Assembly: GCA_944320985.1 (NCBI GenBank)
Contig: CALUJN010000002.1
Span: forward strand, 58,726-122,725
Length of the DNA stretch: 64,000 nt
Direction of reading: 5' to 3'
DNA from: an uncultured Alistipes sp.
GTDB lineage: Bacteria; Bacteroidota; Bacteroidia; Bacteroidales; Rikenellaceae
This document shows positions 15,524-24,162 of this stretch, one piece after another. Numbering within the stretch: the stretch's first letter is position 1; the number at the start of each line of letters is the position of its first letter. The position numbers and the translations under genes are program-made. The notes below the pieces were generated by a model that was given only the letters and a program-made list of their open reading frames with translations, made no database searches and was not told the origin of the DNA.

Positions 15524-18013
15524 ATGGTACGGAGAATGATTTTCGGGGTATTGGCCCTGTTGCTCGCGTGTGCCGCAGCGCAGGCGCAGACAACCCGGGT
15601 AAGAGGGCAAGTGACCGACGACAACGGAACTCCGCTGGCGTTCGTGAGCGTGGTATTTCCCGGCACGACCGTCGGTATCACCACCGACCAGCAGGGAATC
15701 TATACCCTGGAGACCCGGGACTCGGTAAGCTGCGTACAGGCCTCGATGATCGGATACGCCTCCAGCACGCAGCCCGTCACCCGCGGGATCTTCAATCGGG
15801 TGGATTTCCGGCTTCGGGCCGTCGAGTTCGACATCGGGCAGGTCGTCATCACGCCGGGCGAGAACCCCGCCTTCCCGATCCTCGAAGGGGTCATCCGAAA
15901 CCGATCACGCAACGACCTCGACCGCTACGACTCCTACAGCTGCCGGACATACACGAAGATGGAACTCGACCTGACGAACATCCGTCCGGAGTTCCGCAAT
16001 CGCCGTCTGCAGCGCAACTTCGGATTCATCTTCAACTACATCGACACCTCGGCACTGACCGGGCAGGCCTATCTCCCGGCCATGATCTCCGAAGCGACCG
16101 CCGACCTCTACCGCAGCCGCGAACCCGCCTTCAAACGCGAGGTGATCCGTGCCAGCCGCATCTCGGGCGTCGAAAATAACCTCGCCGTAGCGCAGTTCAC
16201 CGGAGGAATGCACGGTGACGTGAATTTCTACGACAACTTCATCGACCTGTTCAACGTCCGCTTCGCCAGCCCCCTGGCCGAGGGCGGAAAAGCCTTCTAC
16301 AACTATTTTCTCGTAGACAGCATGCACCTCGAGGGTCGCAAGGTCTACAAGATCCGCTTCCATCCCAAACGGTTGACAACGCCGGTGCTCGACGGTGAGG
16401 TGAACATCGATTCGGCAAGCTTCGCGCTCGTATCCGCTACGGCCCGCATGCCCCGCGGGACCAATGTCAACTGGGTACGCAACCTCATGCTGGAGAACGA
16501 AAACCGCAGACTCCCCGACGGGCACTGGTTCCGCGCCCGCGACCGGGTCTCGGCGGAGTTTTCGATCTCGGAGGCCGATTCGACGAAGCTCTCCTCGTTC
16601 CTCGGCTCCCGCGAGGTGAGCTACTCCGACGTGAAGATCGGAGAACCCGTTCCCGACGAGGTGCTGCGCATGGACAACAACGTCGTTGTCGAGGAGCACA
16701 ACCCCGGAAACACCTCCGAGGAGTATTGGGAGCAGATACGACCCTATCGGCTGAGCGATCGCGAACAGCAGATCTACCGCATGGTCGACTCGGTGAAGCA
16801 GGTGCCGCTCTACCGCAACATCTACACCTTCATCAACACACTCATCGTCGGCTACTGGAATACGAAATACATCGGCATCGGACCCTACTATAAACTGGGC
16901 AGTTTCAACGATCTGGAGGGTTTCCGCATGCAGGTGGGGCTGCGCACAACCTCCGAAGTGAGCCGCACGGTACGCGTCGGAGGATACGTCGCCTACGGAA
17001 CACGCGACGAGCGTTTCAAGGGCGGAGCAACGCTCGAACTGGCATTCAACCGCCAGCTGACCCGCAAACTGACCCTGGCGGGGCGCCACGACGTCGTGCA
17101 GCTCGGAGCCGGAGAGAACGCTCTCACCGAGAGCAACATCCTTTCGTCGATTCTCTCGCGCGGCGACCAGCGTCTCTCGATGGTCGACCGCGGCGAGGCC
17201 CTCTACGAACACGAATGGAGCCACGGAATCAGCACCCTGGTGGGCGTACGGATGCAACGCATCCACGGAAACCGATACGTACCGATGCTCCGGCCCGACG
17301 GAATCCCCGTTCAGGCGATCGGCGACGCTGCGGTGCGCATCGGCATCCGCCTTTCGAAGGATGAGATGATCTACCGGCTGCCCTTCGACAAACAGTATCT
17401 CGGAACGGTCTACCCTGTGGTGACGCTCTCCTTCACGGCCGGGATTCCCGACCTGCTGCCCCGGAGTCCCGAATACTACGGCCTGGTGGGCAGTATCCAC
17501 TACCGGCCCGATCTGCCCCCGATCGGATACTCGACGATCACCATTCAGGGCGGACGCCTCTTCGGGCGGGTACCCTACCCGCTGCTGAAGCTCCACGAAG
17601 GAAACGGAACCTACTTCTACGATTCCTACGCCTTCTCGTGCATGAACTACTACGAATTCGCCTCCGACACCTGGCTGTCGTGGTTCTGGGAGCACCATTT
17701 CAACGGACTGCTGCTGGGTCGATTGCCCCTGATCAAAAAGCTCAAATGGCGCGAGGTGCTCGTCTGCAAGGGGGTTTGGGGATCGCTCTCGCACGACAAC
17801 AACGGAGCGCAGCCCGATACCCGCGCACCGCTGCTCTTCCCCATGGGCATGACCTCCGTACGGGACCCCTACGTCGAGGCCGGGTTCGGCATCGAAAACA
17901 TCTTCCGGCTCTTCCGTGTGGACTGCATCTGGCGGCTGACTCACCGCGAGGCCATGCCCGGACAGCGCGTGCAGAACTTCGCCGTCAATCTCGGCATACA
18001 GCTCAAATTCTGA
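15524..18013 (+). CDS. DUF5686 family outer-membrane protein with carboxypeptidase-like regulatory domain
   Basis: An 829-residue exported protein: signal peptide MIFGVLALLLACAAAQAQ, then a CarboxypepD_reg-like beta-sandwich (about 25-110: RVRGQVTDDNGTPLAFVSVV), then the DUF5686 region (YDSYSCRTYTKMELDLTNI, FNYIDTSALTGQAYLP). It ends in amphipathic beta strands with a terminal aromatic residue (NFAVNLGIQLKF), as expected for an outer-membrane barrel. The family is widespread in Bacteroidetes and its role is unknown. Translation could start at 15524 or the second ATG at 15536, which gives a more typical signal peptide. Followed after 61 bp by the HAD hydrolase on the same strand. Confidence 0.88.
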   Translation: MVRRMIFGVLALLLACAAAQAQTTRVRGQVTDDNGTPLAFVSVVFPGTTVGITTDQQGIYTLETRDSVSCVQASMIGYASSTQPVTRGIFNRVDFRLRAVEFDIGQVVITPGENPAFPILEGVIRNRSRNDLDRYDSYSCRTYTKMELDLTNIRPEFRNRRLQRNFGFIFNYIDTSALTGQAYLPAMISEATADLYRSREPAFKREVIRASRISGVENNLAVAQFTGGMHGDVNFYDNFIDLFNVRFASPLAEGGKAFYNYFLVDSMHLEGRKVYKIRFHPKRLTTPVLDGEVNIDSASFALVSATARMPRGTNVNWVRNLMLENENRRLPDGHWFRARDRVSAEFSISEADSTKLSSFLGSREVSYSDVKIGEPVPDEVLRMDNNVVVEEHNPGNTSEEYWEQIRPYRLSDREQQIYRMVDSVKQVPLYRNIYTFINTLIVGYWNTKYIGIGPYYKLGSFNDLEGFRMQVGLRTTSEVSRTVRVGGYVAYGTRDERFKGGATLELAFNRQLTRKLTLAGRHDVVQLGAGENALTESNILSSILSRGDQRLSMVDRGEALYEHEWSHGISTLVGVRMQRIHGNRYVPMLRPDGIPVQAIGDAAVRIGIRLSKDEMIYRLPFDKQYLGTVYPVVTLSFTAGIPDLLPRSPEYYGLVGSIHYRPDLPPIGYSTITIQGGRLFGRVPYPLLKLHEGNGTYFYDSYAFSCMNYYEFASDTWLSWFWEHHFNGLLLGRLPLIKKLKWREVLVCKGVWGSLSHDNNGAQPDTRAPLLFPMGMTSVRDPYVEAGFGIENIFRLFRVDCIWRLTHREAMPGQRVQNFAVNLGIQLKF

Positions 18014-18074
18014 CCCGGGCAGAGATTCTGTCGGGATTTTTGGCTATATTTACGGCTCAAAACAGAAGATCTCA

Positions 18075-18737
18075 ATGAAAAAAGCGGCACTGTTCGACAT
18101 GGACGGCACGTTGGTCGACAACACGTCGGCACATATCCGGGCGTTCGAAATCTTTTGCGCCCGTTACGGCGTCAGGGACTGGCAGCAACGGCTCAGCCAG
18201 GCGTATGGCATGGGGAACGATGACATCATGCGGCTGATCATGCCCCGGGAGGTGATTCAGGCAAAAGGGATCGCGGCACTCTCCGAGGAGAAAGAGGCCA
18301 TCTACCGCGAAATCTATGCCCCGGAGATCCGACCGGTCGAGGGGCTCGTCGGGCTGCTCGAGCGGCTCCACAAGGCCGGAGTACGTTGTGCCGTCGGATC
18401 GTCGGGATGCCGGGCCAATGTCGATTTCGTACTGGAGAAATGCGGCATCGGGCAGTGGTTCGAAGCCCGCATCTCGGGTGACAGGGTGTCCCGCTGCAAA
18501 CCCGATCCGGAGATCTACCTCACGGCGGCCGCAGCCCTGGGGGTGGAGCCCACCGACTGCGTGGTTTTCGAGGATGCAAAGGCCGGCATCGAAGCGGCAC
18601 GTCGTGCCGGAGCGGGACGCATCGTGGCGTTGGCCACCACCCTTCCGCGCGAGGTGCTCGAACAGCAGACACCGGCCGATCCGGTCATCGACACCTTTGC
18701 CGACCTGACGGACCTCGATGCCCTGCTGGCCGATTAA
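18075..18737 (+). CDS. HAD-superfamily hydrolase, beta-phosphoglucomutase-like
   Basis: A 220-residue cytosolic phosphatase/phosphomutase-type protein. The HAD motifs are clear: motif I LFDMDGTLVDN (nucleophile Asp 8), motif II VGSSGCRANV, motif III Lys in RCKPDPEIYL and motif IV VFEDAKAGIEAARRAG. The helical cap between 20 and 85 places it in subclass IA, near beta-phosphoglucomutase and sugar-phosphate phosphatases; the substrate is not predictable. Its stop overlaps the convergent SDR gene by 4 bp. Confidence 0.9.
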   Translation: MKKAALFDMDGTLVDNTSAHIRAFEIFCARYGVRDWQQRLSQAYGMGNDDIMRLIMPREVIQAKGIAALSEEKEAIYREIYAPEIRPVEGLVGLLERLHKAGVRCAVGSSGCRANVDFVLEKCGIGQWFEARISGDRVSRCKPDPEIYLTAAAALGVEPTDCVVFEDAKAGIEAARRAGAGRIVALATTLPREVLEQQTPADPVIDTFADLTDLDALLAD

Positions 18738-19549
18738 CCCCGCGGCTGCAACAGACGACGCACGGCCCCGATCCGCAGCACCGGACGGAGCAGCGGCGCA
18801 GGAAACAGGCGGCAGAAAAAGAGACAAAGTTTCGTGAAAAGACCCGGGATGCAGCGCCGGCGTCCGCGAAACAGCGCCCGAAGGCCCTTGCGGGCCACCG
18901 CGTCGGGCCGAAGCATCACCCCGAAACCGACCAGCAGGCGTCTCTGACGCGCCGAGAGCGTATAGAGCGGCGTATCGACAGCCCCCGGACAGAGCGTCGT
19001 GACGGTCACTCCCTCATCGCGGAGTTCGATATCGAGCGAACGGGCGAAACTCATCAGAAAGGATTTCGTAGCGGCATAGGCCGCAATGGTCGGATAGGGC
19101 ATCCAGGCCGTCACAGAAGAGACCACGAGGATGCGCCCGCCGCCCCGGCGCCGCATGGCATCGCCGTACAGCCGGCACAGTAAGGCTGGGGTCTGGCAGT
19201 GCAGGGTCACGAGCGTACGGAGACGTTCGGGCGGCATGTCGGCCAGAAGTCCGAAATGCAGGATCCCGGCATTGCTGACCAGTACCGATACGACCAATCC
19301 GCGGCGCGAGGTCTCGGCATAAAGGCGTTCGGCGGCATCGGGTTGCGCAAGGTCCAGGTACAGAGGCAGCGTCGCAACCCCGTACTCCCGGGCGATCCGT
19401 TCCGCGGCCACACGGTTCTCCGTCTCGCGGTTGCTGACCAGCACCACTCCGTACCCCCGGGCGGCCAGTTGTACGGCAAAGGCATAGCCGATGCCCGAGG
19501 AGGCCCCCGTCACCAGCGCATATGCTCCATTTGTCTGTCCGTATTGCAT
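18734..19549 (-). CDS. Short-chain dehydrogenase/reductase
   Basis: A 271-residue NAD(P)-dependent oxidoreductase. The Rossmann motif ALVTGASSGIGYAFAVQLA sits at the N-terminus, VLVSNAGILHFG gives the NAG motif, SSVTAWMPYPTIAAYAATKSFL carries the catalytic Ser and YxxxK, and CPGAVDTPLYTL follows. A hydrophobic, Arg-rich C-terminus (FTKLCLFFCRLFPAPLLRPVL) suggests membrane association, as in lipid-acting classical SDRs; substrate unknown. The start MQYGQTNGAYALVTG at 19549 is preferred to an upstream GC-rich extension without homology. Confidence 0.88.
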   Translation of the reverse strand: MQYGQTNGAYALVTGASSGIGYAFAVQLAARGYGVVLVSNRETENRVAAERIAREYGVATLPLYLDLAQPDAAERLYAETSRRGLVVSVLVSNAGILHFGLLADMPPERLRTLVTLHCQTPALLCRLYGDAMRRRGGGRILVVSSVTAWMPYPTIAAYAATKSFLMSFARSLDIELRDEGVTVTTLCPGAVDTPLYTLSARQRRLLVGFGVMLRPDAVARKGLRALFRGRRRCIPGLFTKLCLFFCRLFPAPLLRPVLRIGAVRRLLQPRG

Positions 19550-19882
19550 GCTTTTCCATCCGTTCGATCCACTCTGTTCCCTTGCCGGGCCATCCGGGCC
19601 CTCCATTCTGCTTTCCCCTTCCCGAACGTTCTGTCCGATCGTTCGGCGACCCGCAGAAAAAGAGCGGGAGCAACCGACCCCCGGGAAGAGGTTGAAAAGT
19701 TAGCCAGAAAACCGTTCACTTCCAAGAAAAAAGCGATAAAATCCAACCGGGGCTCCGCTGCGGAACGTTCGCCCGGATCGGAGGAGCAGTCGGTCGGCGC
19801 CCCGGAAAGCGACAGGAAGCGTCGGGAAGCGTCGGTGTCCCGACAAAATGGGGCCCCAAGATCAACGTATTGATTTTTTTTC
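19550..19882. other. Intergenic region between divergent genes, nothing further seen
   Basis: About 330 bp between the SDR start and the DUF486 promoter. Open frames on both strands are low-complexity and show no family pattern. It must contain the SDR promoter, but I cannot identify it. Confidence 0.4.
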
Positions 19883-19890
19883 TATTTTTG
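19883..19890 (+). promoter_or_regulatory. Predicted -7 element of the DUF486 gene
   Basis: TATTTTTG after a T-run, 23 bp before the ATG at 19914. Confidence 0.55.
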
Positions 19891-19913
19891 CGCCGTTTTC
19901 AAAAGTGTGACTT

Positions 19914-20279
19914 ATGTTCCGGGGATTTGCCACCGTTTTGCTGCTCGTCATCTCCAACGCCTTCATGACGCTGGCCTGGTACGGGCATATCGCCTTCAAA
20001 TCGCGGCTCGAACGTTTCGGCGCCATGGCCATCATCTTCCTCAGCTGGGGGATCGCCCTGTTCGAATACTGTTTCCAGGTGCCCGCAAACCGCATCGGAT
20101 CGGCCGAATTCGGAGGTCCCTTCTCGATCTGGGAGCTCAAGGTCATTCAGGAGGTCATCTCGCTGCTGGTCTTCACCATCTTCGCGCTCGTCTTCATGAA
20201 GTCCGACACGCTGCGGTGGAATCACCTCGCAGGATTCCTCTGCATCATCCTGGCCGTCTACTTCATCTTCCGCAAATAA
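19914..20279 (+). CDS. DUF486 (DMT-like) membrane protein
   Basis: A 121-residue inner-membrane protein with four hydrophobic helices, the standard DUF486 length. Family patterns are NAFMTLAWYGHIAFK, FLSWGIALFEYCFQVPANRIG, LKVIQEVISLLVFTIFALVF and HLAGFLCIILAVYFIFR. DUF486 belongs to the drug/metabolite transporter clan, and function is unassigned. Monocistronic, ending before a shared terminator region. Confidence 0.92.
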   Translation: MFRGFATVLLLVISNAFMTLAWYGHIAFKSRLERFGAMAIIFLSWGIALFEYCFQVPANRIGSAEFGGPFSIWELKVIQEVISLLVFTIFALVFMKSDTLRWNHLAGFLCIILAVYFIFRK

Positions 20280-20288
20280 CCCGCAGAC

Positions 20289-20320
20289 AAAAAAGCCCCG
20301 GCCCCGCAAGGGAGGCCGGG
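20289..20320 (-). terminator. Probable terminator downstream of the choloylglycine-hydrolase-family gene
   Basis: A stem CCCGGCC/GGCCGGG (20297-20320) followed on the minus strand by an A-run complement (20289-20294), 65 bp past the stop at 20385; it may also slow plus-strand transcription from the DUF486 gene. Confidence 0.55.
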
Positions 20321-20384
20321 AGTCTGTCCGCCACCGGGCAACATCCGCTGACCGGCGCGTACGGGTCGTTACGGAGGCTGCGGA

Positions 20385-21455
20385 TCACCGCTTCACCGTG
20401 ATCTGCTCGACGGGCTGTGTCTGCTCGCGATCCAGCGGATGCGACTGGTAACGCACCTTCGAAAAGTCGATCTGCGAAAGATCGATGCAGCGGATCGTAT
20501 TGTTGTAGGCCGTCTTGTAGTAGACTATCCGGTGGGTCAGATCAATGGCCGAGGTCCATTGCGTGGCACTCGGAATGTCGGGGCACTGACCGGCCGGGTG
20601 CTCCAGACCGATCGGCACGTCGAAGTTGTTCAGCAGGTGGAAACACTCCTGCACCGTGGCGAAGGCCGTGGCACGCTGCGGCGCCGTAGCCCGGAAGAAG
20701 GCCGCACGCACGAAACGCGACGGCGGCGTATCGTCACCCGGAAGCCCCAGGAATCCGGCTGTCGCGCCGAAGGCCCGCAACGTCTTCTCCCCCACCTTAT
20801 ACGGAGCCACATTTCCGGGACGCAGATTCACGTAGTTGTTCAGATTCGTCACCTGCCACTCGAAACCGGGAGCATTGGTCAGTACGCCCACCTCGTTTTC
20901 ATAGAAGTGCGGAACCCCGTCGACGATCTCCAGCACCACCTGGCGTCCCGACGGTTCGCCGATGCGCCAGTGCACGACGGAGTTGGCCTCGAGTCCCACG
21001 ATACGCACCGTCCCGATTGCGGCCTTCACCTCGTCGATCGTCGAGAACTGGGTCAGAATCCACTCCGCCACCTGCAGATCTACCAGCGTCCGGTCACTCT
21101 GCGAAGCCTCGTAGGGCTCGTAGCTGCCGTACTGCGGAAAGAAGAACAGTCCGGCCGAAAGCCCCGCCTCGTTGATCCCCTCGGCGATGAACTCCTTCTG
21201 CACAACGGCAAGGCCCACAACCCCGTAACGGGCGCGGAAGGCCAGTCCCTGCGTATTCTCAGGGGTAAGCGAGTGCAACGGCTCTCCGCGGGGGATAACG
21301 ACGTACATGCTCTCCAGGGCACTGTTGCCCCACTCGATGGTGCGAGACTGGATGTAGCTGCCGTCAGCCGCCGTCAACGATATGCCCGTGCAGGCCAGCA
21401 CTTCGAAGGCTCCGCAGATCGCAACGAGTCCCAACAATGCATGTTTTATCTTCAT
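20385..21455 (-). CDS. Choloylglycine hydrolase / linear amide C-N hydrolase family enzyme, exported
   Basis: A 356-residue Ntn-hydrolase. A signal peptide ends VLA and the next residue, Cys 22, starts CTGISLTAADGSYIQSRTIEWG, so export would expose the N-terminal nucleophile Cys, as in bile-salt hydrolases and penicillin V acylases. The Arg of SRTIEW and the Asn in VGVLTNAPGFEWQ match family positions; PSRFVRAAFF carries the distal conserved Arg. Substrates may be bile salts, N-acyl homoserine lactones or penicillin-like amides; sequence alone does not decide. ATG 21455 is chosen over a GTG nine bases upstream. It lies 72 bp downstream of the SOD-rubredoxin gene on the same strand and may be co-transcribed. 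Confidence 0.85.
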   Translation of the reverse strand: MKIKHALLGLVAICGAFEVLACTGISLTAADGSYIQSRTIEWGNSALESMYVVIPRGEPLHSLTPENTQGLAFRARYGVVGLAVVQKEFIAEGINEAGLSAGLFFFPQYGSYEPYEASQSDRTLVDLQVAEWILTQFSTIDEVKAAIGTVRIVGLEANSVVHWRIGEPSGRQVVLEIVDGVPHFYENEVGVLTNAPGFEWQVTNLNNYVNLRPGNVAPYKVGEKTLRAFGATAGFLGLPGDDTPPSRFVRAAFFRATAPQRATAFATVQECFHLLNNFDVPIGLEHPAGQCPDIPSATQWTSAIDLTHRIVYYKTAYNNTIRCIDLSQIDFSKVRYQSHPLDREQTQPVEQITVKR

Positions 21456-21527
21456 CTTTTTCACGATTTGTATGTCTAAAATTGGTTATCTCGGATCCTT
21501 ACGTTTCAGCGGTCCGAGCGGATTCGG

Positions 21528-22265
21528 CTATTCGTCGATCGGGCGGAAAGCCTCCTTATAGAGTCCGCACAGCGGACAGGTCCAGTCTTCGGGAATCTCT
21601 TCGAAGGGCGTACCCGGGGCGATACCCGTTTCGGGATCTCCCTTTGCCGGATCGTAAACATAGTCGCACGAGGTGCACCGGTAGCGTCGCGGCACGGCCA
21701 GATCGGCCACCTGACGCCAGTCGACCAACTCCCAGAAGGCCTTCAGAAAATCGGCCCGGCGATTGCGATAGTCAATATAGTAGGCATGCTCCCAGACGTC
21801 GACCGTCAGGATGGGACGCAGGCCGTCGGTCATCGGATTGCCGGCATTCGGCTTGGCGACGATCGAGAGTTTCCCGCTCCGGTCGGCGGCCAGCCATACC
21901 CATCCCGAACCGAACAGCCCCAGAGCCGCCCGGGTAAACTGCTCGCGGAAGGAATCCACCGAACCGAACGTCTCGGTGAGTTTCGCCACGAGTTTCTCCG
22001 GCATGGAGCCCTGCGCGGGGGTCAGCATCCGGAAGAAAAAGGTATGGTTCCAGGCCTGTGCGGCATTGTTGAAGATCGCACCGTCGGCCTTGCGGACAAT
22101 CTCCTCGAGCGGCAGCTCCTCATAAGGCGTACCGGGAATCAATCCGTTGAGGTTGTCCACGTAGGTGCGGAGGTGTTTCCCGTAATGGTACTCAAGAGTT
22201 TCACGGCTCATCTTCGGAGCAAGAGCCTCCAGTGCGTACGGAAGCTCGGGCATCGCATGTTTCAT
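21528..22265 (-). CDS. Iron superoxide dismutase fused to a C-terminal rubredoxin
   Basis: A 245-residue protein. Residues 1 to about 193 form a complete Fe/Mn SOD: metal-ligand contexts are [30 protein letters not shown] and [20 protein letters not shown], and [10 protein letters not shown] is the Fe-SOD-like core. Residues 195-245 form a complete rubredoxin: [12 protein letters not shown] and EDWTCPLCG supply the four Cys that bind one iron. SODs are normally about 195 residues and stand alone. The added electron-transfer domain suggests that the enzyme exchanges electrons with a reductase, perhaps acting as superoxide reductase, or that two oxygen-defence proteins share one peptide. Start at 22265, or at the internal ATG 22253. 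A 14-bp palindrome lies 28 bp upstream. Confidence 0.93.
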   Translation of the reverse strand: MKHAMPELPYALEALAPKMSRETLEYHYGKHLRTYVDNLNGLIPGTPYEELPLEEIVRKADGAIFNNAAQAWNHTFFFRMLTPAQGSMPEKLVAKLTETFGSVDSFREQFTRAALGLFGSGWVWLAADRSGKLSIVAKPNAGNPMTDGLRPILTVDVWEHAYYIDYRNRRADFLKAFWELVDWRQVADLAVPRRYRCTSCDYVYDPAKGDPETGIAPGTPFEEIPEDWTCPLCGLYKEAFRPIDE

Positions 22266-22292
22266 AACGATTCGTTTTTTGGTAAATGAACG

Positions 22293-22324
22293 GCACGTGT
22301 TGAGGTTATCACCTCAACACGTGC
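22293..22324. promoter_or_regulatory. 14-bp perfect palindrome upstream of the SOD-rubredoxin gene
   Basis: GCACGTGTTGAGGT (22293-22306), TATC loop, then its exact complement (22311-22324). There is no U-run on either side, so a plain terminator is not the best reading, although it is also 94 bp after the stop of the minus-strand barrel gene. Operator or mRNA hairpin of the SOD gene is possible. Confidence 0.5.
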
Positions 22325-22417
22325 ACAAGATAACAAAAATTCCGTATGGTTTTACTCCGTAACCGAAAAGAGAGATTTTTCAGTCGAAAACGACTTCGGA
22401 AAAGTGCGTCCGCCGAA

Positions 22418-24160
22418 TCAGAAATTGATCTTGACTCCCGCCGTGAAGTTGGCGCCCAGTTCGGGATAACGCGCAAAGTCGTACAGGGGCTGGTCGGCAA
22501 GGTTGCGGCCTTCGACGAAGAGCGTCACGCGGTGCGAGACCCGCCAGTCGAAGTGTGCATACAGATCCACGGTAAAGGGGACCTCGAAGGCCGGCAGGTA
22601 GCGCACCTCGTCGGCGAACGTATAGTCGAGTGTCGACCAGCGACGTTCGCTCTCCATACGGGCTCCGACTCCGAACGAGATCTTGCGCCCCGAATAGTTG
22701 ATCCCGACATGGCCGACAAACGACGCCTCACCGTTGGACCATTCGAGCTCCTCGTTATAGAAGCGGCCATGCACCCCGAGCTCGAACATCAGCGAACTCA
22801 ACGGTCGATACTCGATCTCTCCGTTGAACGACGTCACGGTCTGACGACCCAGCCGCGGAACAAAGGCCGAAGCAAACAGCTCATACTCGTCCGCAGCACC
22901 CGCATGCTCGAGGAGCGTCGCCCAGAAAAGGTGGTTATCCTCGACCGAAAGCTCGGCATAAAGCCGATAGGCAAAGCGTTTGTTCCACAGCGTGCCGCCC
23001 AGTCCCGCCCGGAAATTGTAATCGACGGAACTCTTGTCAAACCAGGCTCCGGGCGTCACGTAGGGATTCTGCAGGGTCAGCGAACGCAGGTCGTTCGGGC
23101 GGACCGCACCGTCGGCCTCGATGAAGGGTTTCAGCCCCGGAGTCCCGAGATTGAAGTCCAGACGGGCATAAGGGATGATGTAATTGCCGCGGGCTATTTC
23201 GGAACCCGCATCCGGCTCGATCCGGTCCCGGTAGTAGTCGGCACCGACATCCAGGCGGACCACACCGCCCTGGAACCCGTAACGCAAACCCGCACGGATC
23301 AACTGCTGACGGGAATCTCGCACGTATTTCTCCCCGGCGAGGTAGTCGTAGGCAAGCCCCAGTCCGAAACGGCTCCGCCCCCAGGCCCAGGCCATCCGCC
23401 CCTGGGCTCCGATGGTGTTCTCGCCGCCCTGCATGCCGGGAGCCGCCCAGTCGGAGTGGTCGAAGAAGAGCCCGCCGTGGAGCTCCACATCGAAATTCAA
23501 CCGGCTCAGATCCTGAAAATCATCTCCGAACCGCAGCCGGACCTGCGCATCGCCGTAATCGGTCATCGCCCCGGCGCCGAGGCTGCGGAGCTGCTCCTCC
23601 GAAGGGTTCGGATCGGTCGTGTAGCTCCCGTAACGGTGATACATCCGGTTGTCGTAGAAGACCTCCCCTTCGAGCGTATGTCGCCCGATATATTTCCCGG
23701 CCGCCACACCGGCCCGGTTATACATCCGCGTGGAGTTGTTCTTCTCGCCGATCTCGTTGGCGATCTTTGCGTAGCGTCCCTCGTGGTTGACATACGCCAT
23801 GGCATAACCCGTCGAGGGATTCTGCGTCGTGGCGTAGAAGTCCAGCACCGAATTGAGGGGATAGCCCGCCCCGACCTTCACGTAAAAGGGCAACGGGCGG
23901 TTGAACTCCCAATAGGTAACGGTCGCCGGACGGATCGGCCGCGTCGTGAGCGTCGTATGCAACGACAAGGGCGTCACCGTATAGTCGATCTCGGGACGCA
24001 TGTGCGTCGTATCGGTCATGTCGGGCTCCACGGCCAGTTTCGAGGCGCTCTCCACCCGCGGAACGTAGGCCTTCGTCACCTCGACCTGTTTCTCCACCTG
24101 CGCCGCAGCCAGTTGCGGCAACACCGCCGCACAGGCGGCTATCATCAACAATCTTTTCAT
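22418..24160 (-). CDS. TonB-dependent-receptor-like outer-membrane beta-barrel without plug
   Basis: A 580-residue exported protein (MKRLLMIAACAAVLPQLAAAQ signal). It has a short N-terminal segment with VEKQVEVTKAYVPRVESASKL, then many alternating aromatic beta strands (YVKVGAGYPLNSVLDFY, RFGLGLAYDYLAG, RLYAELSVED). The end, VTLFVEGRNLADQPLYDFARYPELGANFTAGVKINF, has the C-terminal signature of TonB-dependent receptors. No plug domain or TonB box is visible and the length is short, so passive or protein-partner function is likely. It starts 2 bp after the stop of the TPR gene, with which it forms an operon. Function unknown. Confidence 0.8.
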   Translation of the reverse strand: MKRLLMIAACAAVLPQLAAAQVEKQVEVTKAYVPRVESASKLAVEPDMTDTTHMRPEIDYTVTPLSLHTTLTTRPIRPATVTYWEFNRPLPFYVKVGAGYPLNSVLDFYATTQNPSTGYAMAYVNHEGRYAKIANEIGEKNNSTRMYNRAGVAAGKYIGRHTLEGEVFYDNRMYHRYGSYTTDPNPSEEQLRSLGAGAMTDYGDAQVRLRFGDDFQDLSRLNFDVELHGGLFFDHSDWAAPGMQGGENTIGAQGRMAWAWGRSRFGLGLAYDYLAGEKYVRDSRQQLIRAGLRYGFQGGVVRLDVGADYYRDRIEPDAGSEIARGNYIIPYARLDFNLGTPGLKPFIEADGAVRPNDLRSLTLQNPYVTPGAWFDKSSVDYNFRAGLGGTLWNKRFAYRLYAELSVEDNHLFWATLLEHAGAADEYELFASAFVPRLGRQTVTSFNGEIEYRPLSSLMFELGVHGRFYNEELEWSNGEASFVGHVGINYSGRKISFGVGARMESERRWSTLDYTFADEVRYLPAFEVPFTVDLYAHFDWRVSHRVTLFVEGRNLADQPLYDFARYPELGANFTAGVKINF

Positions 24161-24162
24161 CG

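Noticed and set aside
22293-22324. Simple rho-independent terminator of the barrel operon
   Set aside because: No U-run follows the stem on the minus strand, and it sits close to the SOD start; kept as a possible operator instead.
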